NCBI GenBank assembly: GCA_030626465.1
Contig: DAOUOU010000015.1
Span: 1-20,502, forward strand
Reading direction: 5' to 3'
DNA: 20,502 nt
From: Bacteroidales bacterium
GTDB lineage: Bacteria; Bacteroidota; Bacteroidia; Bacteroidales; UBA10428
In this document: positions 7,157 through 15,514 of the stretch, in pieces
Layout of the letters: the number at the start of each line of letters is the position of its first letter
Numbering within the stretch: position 1 is the first letter of the stretch
The notes under the pieces: generated by a model
Database searches by the model: none
The model's input: the letters and a program-made list of their open reading frames with translations, nothing else
What the model was told of the DNA's origin: nothing
Position numbers and translations under genes: made by a program

Positions 7157-8341
7157 TTATTCTACTTCAGGCTCATTCTCGTCAGGTTCCCGCCCGGTTA
7201 CTGCTTCGTAAATCCTTGTAGGAACAGGAGGACAACCCTTTACTACTACTCCTTTATCTTTCATAAATTTAGTACAATTGCCTACAAAGATGGTTCCCTC
7301 AATTGCATCACTTACTCCCTTGCCAATGGCGATATGAAATTTTCCATCGTGCAAAACATACTGACTCATATCATCTTTGAACCTCCTTAGAAACAACATC
7401 AGTGTTGATAAACATGCACTGCAAGATTCATTATCGTAGATCTGTATATTCTTAAATTCAACAGAGATGTTTGTTGGTGGGATACAATAAGATACTATAT
7501 ACTTATCGTATTTTTCAGGAATAACAGTGTATGCGTCAGGATTTAAAGGCATGTTGCAACGCTCCGAAATCAGACGCAGATGGGCAATAGTCTGAGGATC
7601 CAGTCCCATCAATATGCAACCATAGATATCCGCTCCCATTGGGTGCCAGGAGGCAACACAAAAATCAGACCTTTTGGCTTGGCCACCTGAGGGGCCAAGG
7701 CCTTCCATACCAATGTAACCGTCAATTACAGTAAGGTCTGGCATAAGAATGGTTGCCAGATCAGATATGGCCGAATCAAGGGTTTTTTCAGGAAAGATTT
7801 TATTACGGTATTCTAATTGGTGATACCGAACTTTTTCATGACGATACAGACAGCCTTTCATATTTTTAATTCCAAGAGTAACGCCCGTGTGCATATGGGT
7901 TTTTGATACCGGGACCGATACCAGGTAATCAAATTCATAAACAGAGGAGCATATTTTTGTGCTTTCCAGTACACGTCCTTCTGTAATTTCTTTTCTAACA
8001 GGTTTGTGAGCATCGAAATCGATAAGCTCTACCTGATATTTTTCTGCAACTTCAGTTACTCCTCCTTTTTTAAATGCTTCCAATGTATCGATGCCTACAA
8101 GAGGACTTTCGCCTATGGCAATTTTTTTTGCTCCCGCCTGCATAACCATTTCAATAACACCGGCAATAGCTTGAGGATGTGTGTTATAACCACGGGCTAC
8201 TGTTGCTGCTCTCCCAATGTTTGGTTTAACCAGTATGCTTTTCCCTTTTAAACAGGTGAGATCAAGTTGCGCTAAAGCTTTTCTGACATTATTAATCGGT
8301 CCTTGTTTCCCTGCAATACTTACAATAGCTTCTCTCATCAT
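7157..8341 (-). CDS. DUF362 domain protein with four-Cys C-terminus
   Basis: A 394-residue protein without a signal peptide. Residues 30-270 match the DUF362 pattern: ILVKPNIG near 36, THPQAIAGVIEMVMQAGA at 54, IGESPL, the VSVPVSKTHMHTGVTLGIKNMKG block (about 141-163) and DLTVIDGYIGMEG. The function of this domain is not established. The C-terminal third carries C307-x2-C310 and then C356 and C370 (KGCPP), an arrangement that could bind a metal or Fe-S cluster; this is my inference. Start is one of two adjacent Met codons at 8341 or 8338. The gene is divergent from the DUF1573 gene. Confidence 0.85.
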   Translation of the reverse strand: MMREAIVSIAGKQGPINNVRKALAQLDLTCLKGKSILVKPNIGRAATVARGYNTHPQAIAGVIEMVMQAGAKKIAIGESPLVGIDTLEAFKKGGVTEVAEKYQVELIDFDAHKPVRKEITEGRVLESTKICSSVYEFDYLVSVPVSKTHMHTGVTLGIKNMKGCLYRHEKVRYHQLEYRNKIFPEKTLDSAISDLATILMPDLTVIDGYIGMEGLGPSGGQAKRSDFCVASWHPMGADIYGCILMGLDPQTIAHLRLISERCNMPLNPDAYTVIPEKYDKYIVSYCIPPTNISVEFKNIQIYDNESCSACLSTLMLFLRRFKDDMSQYVLHDGKFHIAIGKGVSDAIEGTIFVGNCTKFMKDKGVVVKGCPPVPTRIYEAVTGREPDENEPEVE

Positions 8342-8354
8342 TTGTGAAAGATAT

Positions 8355-8362
8355 CAAAATTA
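8355..8362 (-). promoter_or_regulatory. Weak candidate -7 element of the DUF362 gene
   Basis: On the minus strand this reads TAATTTTG, an exact TAnnTTTG match. It sits only 14 bases before the start codon and lacks a well-spaced -33 partner, so the leader would be very short. Confidence 0.2.
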
Positions 8363-8496
8363 TAAAAATGACGGATGAATCGAAAAAAGCAACTTATTTA
8401 ATTTCAACTGGCATGTATTTTGAAATCTGATAACATAAAACAGAAATGGACTGTAGATAATTAGTAACTCATCCTTAATAAATTTTAATAAAGAGG

Positions 8497-8529
8497 TTGA
8501 ATTATTAAAACAAAGATGTTGTAAATTCG
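8497..8529 (+). promoter_or_regulatory. Candidate promoter of the DUF1573 gene
   Basis: TTG (8497-8499), a 22-base spacer and TAAATTCG (8522-8529) resemble the Bacteroidota -33/-7 pair, with one mismatch in the -7 half. The start codon is 22 bases further on. Confidence 0.3.
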
Positions 8530-8551
8530 TAATACAATTAAAACGAAGGAA

Positions 8552-8941
8552 ATGAGAAAAACAATTATTGGACTATTACTATTTATCGTTAGTATAGTTG
8601 GTTCCTTTAAAGTGCATTCTGAATCGAATCCTAAAGCGACTATTGAATGGAATCAGACAGCTATTGATTTTGGGCAAATACCTTTCAATAAACCAATTGT
8701 AATTAAATTCTCTTTTCAAAATCCAGGCATGATGCCACTAATCATTACCAGCGTTAAACCTTCATGCGGTTGCACGGTAGCAGATTATCCGAAACAACCC
8801 ATTCCGTCCGGAGGAGAAGAAAGTATTAGTGTAACATTTGATGCAAAATCACCCGGTTATTTTAGCAAAACCATTGCTGTTTATACAAACACTGAAGAAG
8901 GTATTACAAATCTTTTCATTAAAGGTGAAGTGGTAAAGTAA
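8552..8941 (+). CDS. Secreted DUF1573 (Ig-like) protein
   Basis: A 129-residue exported protein. Residues 1-23 form a signal peptide with a hydrophobic core (IIGLLLFIVSIVG). The rest is a single DUF1573 beta-sandwich of the Ig/ASH type: IDFGQIPFNKPIVIKFSF, then LIITSVKPSCGCTVADYP with the family's conserved Cys-Gly-Cys, then SISVTFDAKSPGYFSKTIAVYTN and a last strand TNLFIKGEVV. These small proteins are very common and often multi-copy in Bacteroidota; the role is unknown, probably structural or binding in the periplasm. It is transcribed alone, divergent from the DUF362 gene and convergent with the M3 peptidase gene. Confidence 0.9.
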   Translation: MRKTIIGLLLFIVSIVGSFKVHSESNPKATIEWNQTAIDFGQIPFNKPIVIKFSFQNPGMMPLIITSVKPSCGCTVADYPKQPIPSGGEESISVTFDAKSPGYFSKTIAVYTNTEEGITNLFIKGEVVK

Positions 8942-9046
8942 AAGTTACACTTCAATAACCAAAGTACTTCGCAACTTTTTCTTCAGGTATTCCTTTAACA
9001 TACTGAAAATATTCTCTGAAGCAAATAAATTACCTTCAGGCACCAG

Positions 9047-10765
9047 TTATCGGAGTGAATGAAGTTCAGACAGCACGAAATCAATTAATGATTGAATATA
9101 GTCTGAAGAAAAATTGAAATCTATTGAGGCAGCTGAATAAAGTTCCGGAAGAGTTTTGGAATATCCCTGGCTAAGAGCAAAACGGAATGCTTTAATGGTT
9201 TTTTCGGGATTGTCTCTATAGTTTTTCCATATAGCAATGGCTCCTAACTGGGCAATACCATATTCAATATAATAAAGCGGAAATTGAAACAAATGGATCT
9301 GTTTTTGCCACATTTGTGATCTGTATTCTTCGTATTCCGACCAGTCAACAATAGCACCTCCATATGTTTTCTCAATGGCGTTCCATGCGACTGTTCGATC
9401 GTTTGCATTATGTCCGTGATGCGTATAGATCCAATGTTGAAATTTATCAATTGTTGCTACCCAGGGAAGTGTTTTGATTACTCCTTCAAGATGACTCTCT
9501 TTTGCACGTATGAGATCTTCTTTATTTTTGAAGAAATGCTGCCAGTGCTCCATAGATATTAATTCCATAGCCATGGATGCGACTTCAGCAATTTCAGCCG
9601 GCACTTCCTTATAATAAATAAACTCAAGGTCTTTAGTCAGGAATGAATGTATAGCATGTCCTGCTTCATGCATCATGGTTTCCAGGTCGCGCAGGTTATT
9701 TGTAGCATTCATGAAAATAAACGGCACATTGCTTTCATACAAAGGATAATTATAACCACCGGGAGCTTTTCCTTTTCTTGAATCCAGATCCAGATAACCA
9801 TTTGAATTCATGATACGAATAAACCGGCCAAATTTTTTATCGACGGAAGAAAGACAAAGTATACTCTTCTCAATTAATTCATTCACGGAGGAAAAAGGTT
9901 TGAGGGGAGGTTTCTGATCAATATCAACATCCAAATCAAAAGGTCGAAGAGTATCTACTTTCAATAGCAATTTTCGTTTTTTCAATAGTTCATCAACAAC
10001 CGGCACAAGATTTGAAGCAATAGCATCATGAAATCTTTTGCAATCTTTGATGGTATAATCAAATCTGCCAAGCTGAGAAAAACGGTACTCCAGATAGTCT
10101 GGAAACCCTGCATTTAGAGCAAGAAGATGTCTCTTTGCCAGAAGTATATCAAATATATCGTTAAGCTTATTATAATCTTCACTTCTGCGCCGGCATATTA
10201 ATTCAAAGACTTCTTCTCGGGTTTTTCTGTTGTTTAGTTTTAAAAAATTCTGAGCCTGCTGAAGAGTATAATCTTTCCCTTTATAACGAACAGTCATAAT
10301 ACCTGTAATGGCACTATATCCTTGCTCTTCAACTTCTAACTCAGCCTGTAATTTGGTGTTTTTCTCGTTATAGATCTCGATTTGACGTTTTACACCTCTG
10401 ATAAAAACCTCGTATTCAGGAGGATAAGGATTAGAGATGCAGAAATCCATGAGTTTCTCATTTAATCTGTGCGTAACAATTGCATATTGCTGAACGATGT
10501 TCCTGACAAAATCGGCAAATGTATCTGCATATTCCTTTACATCAGTATAACAACTCTGTTTAATATATAACCATGCTTTGTCTTCCTCAATAACCGAATC
10601 CAGCTCACTTTTTTTTAGGAGCCAGTATTTTAGATCAGAGATTGATGAAATTGAAGCCTTCAATAGCTCTTCTACATATGGTTTAATGTTTTGAAAACTT
10701 TTGATTTTCAAATTTCTAGGCAGGAATTTTCTTTTTTCTTTTGCTTGTTGACGAAGTATATTCAT
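9047..10765 (-). CDS. M3 family oligoendopeptidase
   Basis: A 572-residue zinc metallopeptidase of the PepF/thimet type that cleaves short peptides in the cytoplasm; no signal peptide is seen. The zinc site is HEAGH (366-370), with E394 in PAEIAEVASMAMEL, 28 residues beyond the first His, as the likely third ligand. Helical N-terminal and C-terminal regions typical of M3 enclose it, and the C-terminal IYTHHG and YYIEYGIAQLGAIAIW segments carry the Tyr/His residues expected for transition-state stabilisation. Length and C-terminus are normal for the family. It lies 27 bp downstream of the DUF5606 gene on the same strand, so the two are probably co-transcribed. Confidence 0.92.
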   Translation of the reverse strand: MNILRQQAKEKRKFLPRNLKIKSFQNIKPYVEELLKASISSISDLKYWLLKKSELDSVIEEDKAWLYIKQSCYTDVKEYADTFADFVRNIVQQYAIVTHRLNEKLMDFCISNPYPPEYEVFIRGVKRQIEIYNEKNTKLQAELEVEEQGYSAITGIMTVRYKGKDYTLQQAQNFLKLNNRKTREEVFELICRRRSEDYNKLNDIFDILLAKRHLLALNAGFPDYLEYRFSQLGRFDYTIKDCKRFHDAIASNLVPVVDELLKKRKLLLKVDTLRPFDLDVDIDQKPPLKPFSSVNELIEKSILCLSSVDKKFGRFIRIMNSNGYLDLDSRKGKAPGGYNYPLYESNVPFIFMNATNNLRDLETMMHEAGHAIHSFLTKDLEFIYYKEVPAEIAEVASMAMELISMEHWQHFFKNKEDLIRAKESHLEGVIKTLPWVATIDKFQHWIYTHHGHNANDRTVAWNAIEKTYGGAIVDWSEYEEYRSQMWQKQIHLFQFPLYYIEYGIAQLGAIAIWKNYRDNPEKTIKAFRFALSQGYSKTLPELYSAASIDFNFSSDYIQSLIDFVLSELHSLR

Positions 10766-10792
10766 ACGGCATTTTTGCCGGTGATGTTGTTT

Positions 10793-11350
10793 TTATTTTG
10801 CTTTTGTTTTAGGAATATTACTTTTAACTGCTTTGTCTTTTACGGAAGGTTTTGACTTTTCGTATGTCTTGACTTTTTGTGATGCGGCAATTTTAGTTTT
10901 TCCCTGGACATTCACTACCTTTTTCTCTTTTTTTTCCTCCTTCTTTTTTTCTTCTTCTGATTCCTCTGTGGGTTTTAAAAGATCCAATTTGATAAGCATG
11001 TTATACCACTGCACAAGTTTCTTCATATCAGAAACATACACCCTTTTCCCATCATAATCAGGAAGTATTTCCTTCATCAAAGCTTTCAGTTCATCCGGTG
11101 ATGACTTATGATTGATTGTCTCTTTTCCACCTTCTTTTTCGAATACCTTATTAAATATGTCACCTAAAGGCACTTCTTCGGTATCTGTGAAGATAGCTAT
11201 GTCTTCAAGGGCACTCACTTTAGAACTGGAGTGAATAACTGACCGTTTTTTATCGTCAAATGATTCTACAATGATTCCACTTCTTCCTTGTGAAATGAAT
11301 TTAAAAAGCCCGCTTTTCCCAGAAATGGCAAGAATATCTTTCAGGTTCAT
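10793..11350 (-). CDS. DUF5606 protein with charged tail
   Basis: A 185-residue cytoplasmic protein. Residues 1-125 match the DUF5606 pattern, a conserved Bacteroidota family starting with MNLKDILAISGKSGLFK and including the GIIVESFDDKKR and RVYVSDMKKLVQWYNML blocks; its function is unknown. From residue 126 the protein turns into a low-complexity Glu/Lys run and then a Lys/Ser/Pro-rich basic tail (KSKPSVKDKAVKS), likely disordered and able to bind nucleic acid or acidic partners. It is the first gene of a pair with the M3 peptidase. Confidence 0.85.
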   Translation of the reverse strand: MNLKDILAISGKSGLFKFISQGRSGIIVESFDDKKRSVIHSSSKVSALEDIAIFTDTEEVPLGDIFNKVFEKEGGKETINHKSSPDELKALMKEILPDYDGKRVYVSDMKKLVQWYNMLIKLDLLKPTEESEEEKKKEEKKEKKVVNVQGKTKIAASQKVKTYEKSKPSVKDKAVKSNIPKTKAK

Positions 11351-11375
11351 AGAAAAATGATAATGATTCAGCGCA

Positions 11376-11383
11376 CAAAAATA
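11376..11383 (-). promoter_or_regulatory. Candidate -7 element of the DUF5606 gene
   Basis: On the minus strand this is TATTTTTG, an exact TAnnTTTG match, 26 bases before the DUF5606 start. No TTTG is visible at the -33 spacing. Confidence 0.3.
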
Positions 11384-11542
11384 GCATTATGTGCGAAATG
11401 AAAAAAGCTTATAAAGCAAAATACAAAGAAATTATATATAATCTACAATGCACAGGCAATAAACTTTAATAATTAAAAATCTGGAAAAAAGAAAAAAATG
11501 GGGTCAACTGATGGATTTACTCGCTTATTCTATTATTATTCT

Positions 11543-12265
11543 TCAATTGATGTTCTTATCTTTTTTAATCTTTTCATAGGACTCGTTTATTTTCTGAAAC
11601 TTTTCTTCCGCATCTTTTCTAAAATCTTCTCCAAGATAACTTACTTTATCAGGATGATATTTTGTTGCTAGCTTTCGATAAGCTCCCTTAATCTCATCAT
11701 TAGAAGAATTTCTGGTAACTCCGAGAATTTTATAAGCACTGTCGTCCGCCAGGACAAACATATTTTTTATTGATTTCTGATCGGTAGAACTTAAACCAAA
11801 ATAATAACCGATCTGGTCAAGGATCTGCATCTCAGATTGATGAATTTTCCCATCTGCCTGGGCTACACCATACAACAAGTGCAGTAATTCAAGACGGGAG
11901 TGGTAATCGAGCCGGTCTCGCACCTGGTAACTCACGTCCTGAATAGGAATATTCTGCTTTAACAGATCCTTAAGCATTTTTAAAGCTTCTTTTGCCGATT
12001 CAACTCCAAATCTATTTACCAGGAATGTTTTCACATAATTAAGTTCAGACTGCAATACTTTACCATCAGCTTTCATAACTGCGGCCATTAGCACCATCAT
12101 ACTAACCGCAAAATCACCAGTTGTTGTGTTACTATACTGCTTTCCAATTTTCATTTCAGCAGTATTATCAAACATCCATCCCAGACCGAGCCCAATAACT
12201 GCTCCTATTGGTCCGGCAAAAGCCCAACCGAGACCTGCGCCAACCCATTTTCCAAATTTTGCCAT
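11543..12265 (-). CDS. TerB-like / C-terminal J-domain co-chaperone (DjlA-like)
   Basis: A 240-residue protein. Residues 8-31 are a Gly/Ala-rich hydrophobic stretch of the kind seen at the N-terminus of DjlA-like proteins, possibly membrane-associated. Residues 52-170 form a TerB-like helical domain with two repeated acidic motifs, MKADGKV...E (about 65-74) and AQADGKI...E (about 136-145). Residues 176-236 are a J domain with the Hsp70-activating HPD at 204-206. It should stimulate DnaK ATPase for unknown clients, perhaps at the membrane. It starts 9 bp after coaE ends, as the last gene of the nusB-yajC-ybbR-coaE series. Confidence 0.87.
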   Translation of the reverse strand: MAKFGKWVGAGLGWAFAGPIGAVIGLGLGWMFDNTAEMKIGKQYSNTTTGDFAVSMMVLMAAVMKADGKVLQSELNYVKTFLVNRFGVESAKEALKMLKDLLKQNIPIQDVSYQVRDRLDYHSRLELLHLLYGVAQADGKIHQSEMQILDQIGYYFGLSSTDQKSIKNMFVLADDSAYKILGVTRNSSNDEIKGAYRKLATKYHPDKVSYLGEDFRKDAEEKFQKINESYEKIKKDKNIN

Positions 12266-12274
12266 ATACGAAAA

Positions 12275-12856
12275 TTAACTGATCAGTTGATTGTGAATAG
12301 AAATTATTTGAGGTAAAATTAGCTTATTATCGTCATTATTGATAACCCAATCGGCCAATGCCAGTAATTTCTCGGTAGACCATTGATTTTTCATTTTTTT
12401 CAAAATTTCTTCCTTAGAGATATTATCCCTTTCGGTTATTCTTCTAATACGAATATCAAGGGGTGCATTGACCACAATAATACGATCCATTTTTTTATAC
12501 GCATCGCTTTCAAACAGTATAGCTGCCTCCTGGATTACATAGATTTGTTTTTTCTGACCATTGAGCCATTCATTAAAATCTTCAGCAACATATGGGTGAA
12601 TTATACAATTGAGTTTTTTCAGTAATGCAGGGTTGTTAAATACTTTGCTACTTATGTACTTAGTGTTATATGTCTCTTTAATAAAAGAATCAGGTCCAAA
12701 TTCATTTATTATTACTTCCCTGATATCTGAAGTATGAATTGTCAGATATTTTGCCCTTGTATCAGCATGATATACTGGAATACCAAGTGAGTTGAAAATC
12801 TTACAAACAGTTGATTTCCCGCTACCTATTCCGCCCGTTATTCCAACTTTCAGCAT
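12275..12856 (-). CDS. coaE: Dephospho-CoA kinase
   Basis: CoaE phosphorylates the ribose 3'-hydroxyl of dephospho-CoA, the last step of coenzyme A synthesis. The P-loop TGGIGSGKST is at the N-terminus, followed by HAD (the substrate-side Asp motif), the HPYVAEDFNEW segment, EAAILFESDAYKKMD, VVNAPLDIRIRRITERD and the C-terminal WVINNDD. I prefer the Met at 12856 (193 residues, MLKVGITGG) over the one at 12868 (197 residues) because family members begin only a few residues before the P-loop. Either start lies inside the 3' end of the ybbR gene, so the two genes overlap by 35 or 47 bp. Confidence 0.94.
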   Translation of the reverse strand: MLKVGITGGIGSGKSTVCKIFNSLGIPVYHADTRAKYLTIHTSDIREVIINEFGPDSFIKETYNTKYISSKVFNNPALLKKLNCIIHPYVAEDFNEWLNGQKKQIYVIQEAAILFESDAYKKMDRIIVVNAPLDIRIRRITERDNISKEEILKKMKNQWSTEKLLALADWVINNDDNKLILPQIISIHNQLIS

Positions 12857-13892
12857 TTTTCCGTTCAATTAAAAATTCAGCACTTCGCGGCGTAATATTG
12901 ACGTTGTGGACGTAGGGAGGCAAAGAATCGAGTTTGATTTTGATTTTTGAATTCATATCAATATCAATCTCATCATAATCAACATAGGGCTCGAACATCT
13001 CAGAAGATACTTTATCAAAATTACTTAGAGTTATTAAGTATTTGACCTTAATTGTTTTAGGGAAAGTCTTAAGGATAATTGAATCGGGAACATTCTTCTG
13101 TGTAACAGGTATGGTAAATTCCGATTCAGTAAACTCGTCGACAGGTATAACAACTTTCACTTTACTCAATGAATAGGTCAGTCTGGAGAGTTTTTGTATT
13201 TGTACTTTTTTTTCAGTAGTATCAGAAAGATTTACCAGATGAAGCAATTTAGTAGTCATATAACTTAGGGTATCAACAATAGAAGAAGGCCCGGTGACCT
13301 CTATTGAATCAGGGATTGTGTATACAGAGCCATTGAGCATATGCTGTTGAGCAAACATGGTATTCATATCCTTCAACTGAGCTTTCACACAGATCTTTTT
13401 CCTTTTCACCCGTGAAAAATTGAAAAACAATGTATCAGGAGATATATCAAGGATCTCAAATTTTTTATTCTTTTTATTAAGTTCTAATGATAATCTTTCC
13501 CTGTTATATTTTGTGAGTGTATAAACAGAAGTGGAATCAATTGATAAGGAAAAAAGAAGAAATGCATTTACATCATAATCAATCGGAGGTTTTGATATAA
13601 GTTTTGTACTTAGTATTGTATAGCCATCTGAACGAACCCGTAAGAGCAACTTTTCTGTGGGGGCTTGTAACAATACCTTATCAGGTGGCAAGTTGGTGTA
13701 TTTAACCGGGTATTTTATATCGGCATCATACGTATCGCTTAAAGCTCTGATAAACCAGGCCAGTATAGAAAGTGCCAGAAAGAAAAGAAAGATAAGGTAT
13801 TTCTGCTGAATTAGTCGAAAAAAATAAATGATTTTCTCTCGAATGCCGGTGAGAAGGTGAAATTTGGGATGATTATTTTCAGTCGTTTTCAA
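12822..13892 (-). CDS. ybbR: YbbR-like (CdaR-type) single-pass membrane protein
   Basis: A 356-residue protein with one transmembrane helix at about residues 31-50 after a basic N-terminal cytoplasmic segment. The remainder is exported and consists of YbbR-type beta-rich repeats: YPVKYTNLPPDKVLLQAPTE near 61 is a typical first repeat, and the VTGPSSIVDTLSYMTT block near 195-215 is the family's signature-like turn. In Firmicutes, YbbR (CdaR) modulates the diadenylate cyclase CdaA; no cdaA gene is next to it here. Its place between yajC and coaE is the common Bacteroidota arrangement. Its 3' end overlaps coaE. Confidence 0.87.
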   Translation of the reverse strand: MKTTENNHPKFHLLTGIREKIIYFFRLIQQKYLIFLFFLALSILAWFIRALSDTYDADIKYPVKYTNLPPDKVLLQAPTEKLLLRVRSDGYTILSTKLISKPPIDYDVNAFLLFSLSIDSTSVYTLTKYNRERLSLELNKKNKKFEILDISPDTLFFNFSRVKRKKICVKAQLKDMNTMFAQQHMLNGSVYTIPDSIEVTGPSSIVDTLSYMTTKLLHLVNLSDTTEKKVQIQKLSRLTYSLSKVKVVIPVDEFTESEFTIPVTQKNVPDSIILKTFPKTIKVKYLITLSNFDKVSSEMFEPYVDYDEIDIDMNSKIKIKLDSLPPYVHNVNITPRSAEFLIERKNAESWNNGRNR

Positions 13893-13946
13893 ATTCTCAG
13901 GAATTTAAGGTAACACAAATATACCTTAAACTCCTGATAAAACAAC

Positions 13947-14276
13947 TTATTTCTGCTGGGCCTTAAGATCAGATTTATCCTTCACGATTGCATTCTTATC
14001 AACTTTGATAATAACATTATTTCCTATATCCATAGTAATTACGTTATCGGATATATTATTGATTTTGCCGTAAATTCCTCCGGTGGTAATTATTTTATCT
14101 CCTTTTTTCAAAGCATCCCTGAAATTACGCATATCTTTCTGCTTTCTTACCTGCGGACGGATCATGAAAAAATAAAAAACTACTATAATCAGCAGCATCA
14201 TGATGTAGAATGATGCAGGATTGGATTTTCCTCCTTCTTGAGGGGCCATTAAAATGATATTCAATAAACTGTTCAT
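13947..14276 (-). CDS. yajC: Sec translocase accessory subunit YajC
   Basis: A 109-residue inner-membrane protein that associates with SecDF in protein export. One transmembrane helix spans about residues 21-39, followed at once by the family motif MIRPQVRKQKDMRNFRDALKK... (split here: MIRPQ at 38-42) and the compact cytoplasmic domain KGDKIITTGGIYGKI with NVITMDIGNNVIIKVDK. Length is typical. It lies 54 bp before ybbR and 82 bp after nusB on the same strand. Confidence 0.95.
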   Translation of the reverse strand: MNSLLNIILMAPQEGGKSNPASFYIMMLLIIVVFYFFMIRPQVRKQKDMRNFRDALKKGDKIITTGGIYGKINNISDNVITMDIGNNVIIKVDKNAIVKDKSDLKAQQK

Positions 14277-14358
14277 ATTAAAAAATTTATTATTATGGAT
14301 TTTGCAAACTAATTAATGTGCAAAGTAAGAATAAATCTAATTGATTAACAAGGAATAA

Positions 14359-15309
14359 TTAAACTTCACCAATAAGACCACGTCCCTGTTTATTTATTTG
14401 ATTTGTTTCCTTCAATTGTTTGAAAGCCTTATCAAGTATACCATTAATGAATACATTGCTTTTTACAGTGCTATAGTATTTGGATAGCTCAAGGTATTCG
14501 TTAAGCGTTACTTTTACAGGAATAGAATCGAATTCAACAGCCTCAGCAATAGCCATCTGCATAAGCAAAATATCCATAAATGCAATTCGATTCACATCCC
14601 AGTTTTTACTATACTTTTCTATCAGATCAAGGTATTCTTTATGGTTAAGAATGACCTTCCGAAATAGTATTTTTGAAAAGTTCTTGTCTTCAATGCTTTT
14701 GTATAAAGGGGCCAGTTTCATATCAACGTCCTCTTCTTTCAATCTTTTAATAGTCTTTATGTTGATACTTAAAATGTATTCTATTTCATCATTCCAGAAA
14801 ATGCTTTGTTCCTCAAGGTTAGAGTATAAAGGTTCATATTGTGATATAACCATTTTGTACATACTACATATAAATTTTTTATCTTCTTTATAAGAACTAG
14901 TTGTATTACTTATGTAGTTTATATAATCCCCGCTTCTAATTATTTCGTTGTATAAGCCTTTTATCAATTCCGGATACTTCACCCAATTCAATTTGTTTTG
15001 TTCCAGGTAACGCATAAAGCTGTTGCTGTTCCTTATTTGAACAATGATTTTATTTTCAATGAATTTTGTGTTAGGATGAAGGTCTTCGTAAGTAGGTATT
15101 TTTTTATTACGGGCAATATCTATTCGTGAGCAGGCAAGGTCAGCTATATCTATGATCAATAGTAAAAGATAGTGGTAAAGGTCATACGCTTTATTAATAC
15201 TGAACAATAACTCCTTTTCTGATTTAGCTATCGAAGAATTACCCTCCTTCTTGTAATAAGCATATAATGCCTGCATTATCTTTATTCTCAATATTCTCCT
15301 GCTTATCAT
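14359..15309 (-). CDS. nusB: Transcription antitermination factor NusB (long form)
   Basis: NusB joins NusE (ribosomal S10) on boxA RNA for rRNA antitermination. The protein has 316 residues, about twice the E. coli length, which is normal for Bacteroidota. The N-terminus MISRRILRIKIMQALYAYY is the family opening. The recognisable C-terminal domain (about 234-300) has NWDVNRIAFMDILLMQMAIAE and then SIPVKVTLNEYLEL with SVFINGILD-like NVFINGILDKAF. The middle 130 residues are a helical insertion of unknown role. It heads the leftward run to yajC, ybbR, coaE and the TerB/J gene and is divergent from the DUF3276 gene. Confidence 0.92.
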   Translation of the reverse strand: MISRRILRIKIMQALYAYYKKEGNSSIAKSEKELLFSINKAYDLYHYLLLLIIDIADLACSRIDIARNKKIPTYEDLHPNTKFIENKIIVQIRNSNSFMRYLEQNKLNWVKYPELIKGLYNEIIRSGDYINYISNTTSSYKEDKKFICSMYKMVISQYEPLYSNLEEQSIFWNDEIEYILSINIKTIKRLKEEDVDMKLAPLYKSIEDKNFSKILFRKVILNHKEYLDLIEKYSKNWDVNRIAFMDILLMQMAIAEAVEFDSIPVKVTLNEYLELSKYYSTVKSNVFINGILDKAFKQLKETNQINKQGRGLIGEV

Positions 15310-15455
15310 ATCGCAAAGAACCTGATTTAATTTTTAGTAAAACAAAGTAAATTGTTTTTTCTGTATTTTGACTTATATGCGTTATAAATTACCACATATA
15401 TTCTTTTTCGATAAAAAAAACAGACAATCAGTATCTTAGAAATATAGCCTGAAAG

Positions 15456-15485
15456 TTTGGTATTATAAATTTTTTCTTATTTTTG
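15456..15485 (+). promoter_or_regulatory. Promoter of the DUF3276 gene
   Basis: TTTG (15456-15459), an 18-base spacer and TATTTTTG (15478-15485) match both halves of the Bacteroidota sigma consensus, with spacing within a base or so of usual. The start codon follows about 30 bases later. This is the best promoter match in the window. Confidence 0.55.
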
Positions 15486-15514
15486 AACTGAGTAGAACCC
15501 TGAAAAATAGATTA

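Noticed and set aside
8982..9007. Hairpin TTCAGGTAT...ATACTGAA between convergent genes
   Set aside because: The stem is short with a bulge, and there is no T-run after it on either strand, so I do not call it a terminator.
8945..9046. 33 open codons directly after the M3 peptidase stop, in the same frame, ending at TAA
   Set aside because: It could be read-through or a gene remnant, but an open run of this size is expected fairly often by chance, and the peptidase ends at the normal family length.
10833..11057. Ser/Phe-rich plus-strand frame
   Set aside because: It is the antisense shadow of the Lys/Glu-rich tail of the DUF5606 protein.
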